Below, in pieces: positions 7,254 through 7,694 of a DNA stretch of 7,694 nucleotides. The position numbers were made by a program, and so were the translations under genes. Source of the stretch: DASROJ01 sp035646975 (lineage in GTDB: Bacteria > Acidobacteriota > Polarisedimenticolia > JACPZX01 > DASXTC01); contig DASROJ010000351.1 in NCBI GenBank assembly GCA_035646975.1, positions 1 through 7,694 on the forward strand, in the 5' to 3' direction. Positions within the stretch are counted from its first letter, which is position 1, and every line of letters starts with the position of its first letter. Below the pieces are notes generated by a model. It had not been told where the DNA came from. It worked only from the letters and a program-made list of their open reading frames with translations, and did not search any database.

Positions 7254-7694
7254 AACGCGCCTCCTTCCGGTCCGGAAACCCGGCTGCCCTTCACCGCCAG
7301 CGATCCGCCGCCGGGGGTATCGCCACTGCCTTCGAAGACATCCGCCTTGATGATCACCACGATCTCCTGGCTTGGCCGGCCGCCCTGCCCGGGCAGCACG
7401 ACCGTCATCTCGTCGCCCGCCAGCTTCACCGAGACGAAGCTGACCAGTCCGGCCTGCGTCTCGGCGGTTCCGGCGTAGTTGCCGGGCGTCCCCTTGATGG
7501 TCCAGGTGCGGTTCAGCGTGCGGCCACCGACGGTGAGCACGACCGACCAGGAGCCACGCGGGTCGACCTTCGCGTCGGGATTGCCCTTGGACTTCTTTCT
7601 CTCGATGTCGAATTTCACGCCATCCACGAACACCTGCGCCGGCCTGGACTTCTCGGCGAAGATCACTTCGCCGTCCGGCGATGCTCCCTCGAAG
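7250..7694 (-). CDS. C-terminal part of a probable amidohydrolase with an extra beta-rich tail domain (5' end cut by window)
   Basis: The frame is open to the window edge; 147 residues are visible. A GTG at 7666 is only an internal valine, as coding-like sequence continues upstream of it. Residues 18-31 (AQVFVDGVKFDIE) match the last strand of amidohydrolases, where 'VxVDGxxF/Y' closes the small beta domain; compare KVWIDGRLADL at the end of the neighbouring protein. After a charged linker (32-46) comes an independent stretch of alternating beta strands (GSWSVVLTVGG, TWTIKGTPGNYAGTAE, MTVVLPGQGG, then SLAVKGSRVSGPEG), about 100 residues, resembling the small strand-rich tail found on some secreted amidohydrolases. 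The TGA stop overlaps the start of the next gene as GTGA, a translational-coupling arrangement, so the two products are likely made together. The catalytic part is outside the window; amidohydrolase identity rests on the tail and the context. Confidence 0.62.
   Translation of the reverse strand, partial: FEGASPDGEVIFAEKSRPAQVFVDGVKFDIERKKSKGNPDAKVDPRGSWSVVLTVGGRTLNRTWTIKGTPGNYAGTAETQAGLVSFVSVKLAGDEMTVVLPGQGGRPSQEIVVIIKADVFEGSGDTPGGGSLAVKGSRVSGPEGGAL
7260..7266 (-). promoter_or_regulatory. Perfect Shine-Dalgarno for the tandem amidohydrolase
   Basis: The - strand reads AAGGAGG here, the full anti-16S complement, with 6 bases to the GTG at 7253-7251. This fixes the start of the 897-residue protein just before its signal peptide. 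The site lies inside the last codons of the upstream gene, so ribosomes finishing that gene and ribosomes loading fresh can both reach the start. Confidence 0.9.

Noticed and set aside
7250..7666. Stand-alone small gene starting at GTG 7666
   Set aside because: The same frame continues to the window edge with coding-like residues (FEGASPDGE) just before the GTG, and the content is an amidohydrolase C-terminus. It is a truncated longer gene.
1..7694. Mobile element, CRISPR array, tRNA/rRNA, phage or defence system
   Set aside because: No regularly spaced direct repeats, transposase or integrase motifs, tRNA-like arms or defence-type domains were seen; the window is fully occupied by enzyme genes.

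Overview
This is a GC-rich bacterial window with almost no non-coding DNA: five genes in two tight convergent blocks. Base composition, secreted M28 peptidases and secreted imidazolonepropionase-like amidohydrolases together suggest a free-living, high-GC, peptide- or protein-degrading bacterium. Acidobacteriota (Vicinamibacteria-like) is my best guess. That is an inference from gene style; nothing here proves the phylum.

Left block, + strand, 1-4563: the 3' part of a secreted M28 zinc aminopeptidase with an inserted PA domain (cut by the window edge), then a secreted SdiA-regulated/YjiK-like beta-propeller protein, then the DNA helicase recG. The gaps are only 4 and 5 bases, so the three are probably co-transcribed. 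recG has no visible Shine-Dalgarno sequence at its GTG start. It has either to be reached by translational coupling or to use its own leaderless promoter in a small AT-rich patch.

Right block, - strand, 7694-4560: the C-terminal end of what looks like an amidohydrolase with an extra beta-rich tail domain (cut by the edge). Its stop codon overlaps, as GTGA, the start of an 897-residue secreted protein made of two fused amidohydrolase domains. The first domain keeps the metal ligands expected of the family. In the second, every corresponding position I can align by eye is substituted, so it looks like a pseudo-enzyme half. A perfect AAGGAGG ribosome site serves the 897-residue protein.

The two blocks meet tail to tail with a 4-base overlap: the tetramer CTAA gives TAA to recG and TAG to the amidohydrolase. 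No intergenic terminator is therefore possible there. Functionally, the peptidase and amidohydrolases fit extracytoplasmic peptide/amide breakdown; recG is a housekeeping repair gene that happens to share the transcript.

I see no tRNA, rRNA, CRISPR array, insertion sequence, phage gene or toxin-antitoxin pair, and no convincing new defence or mobile system. The points most worth a second look are the active-plus-dead tandem amidohydrolase, its coupling to a second amidohydrolase gene, and the unusual start region of recG.
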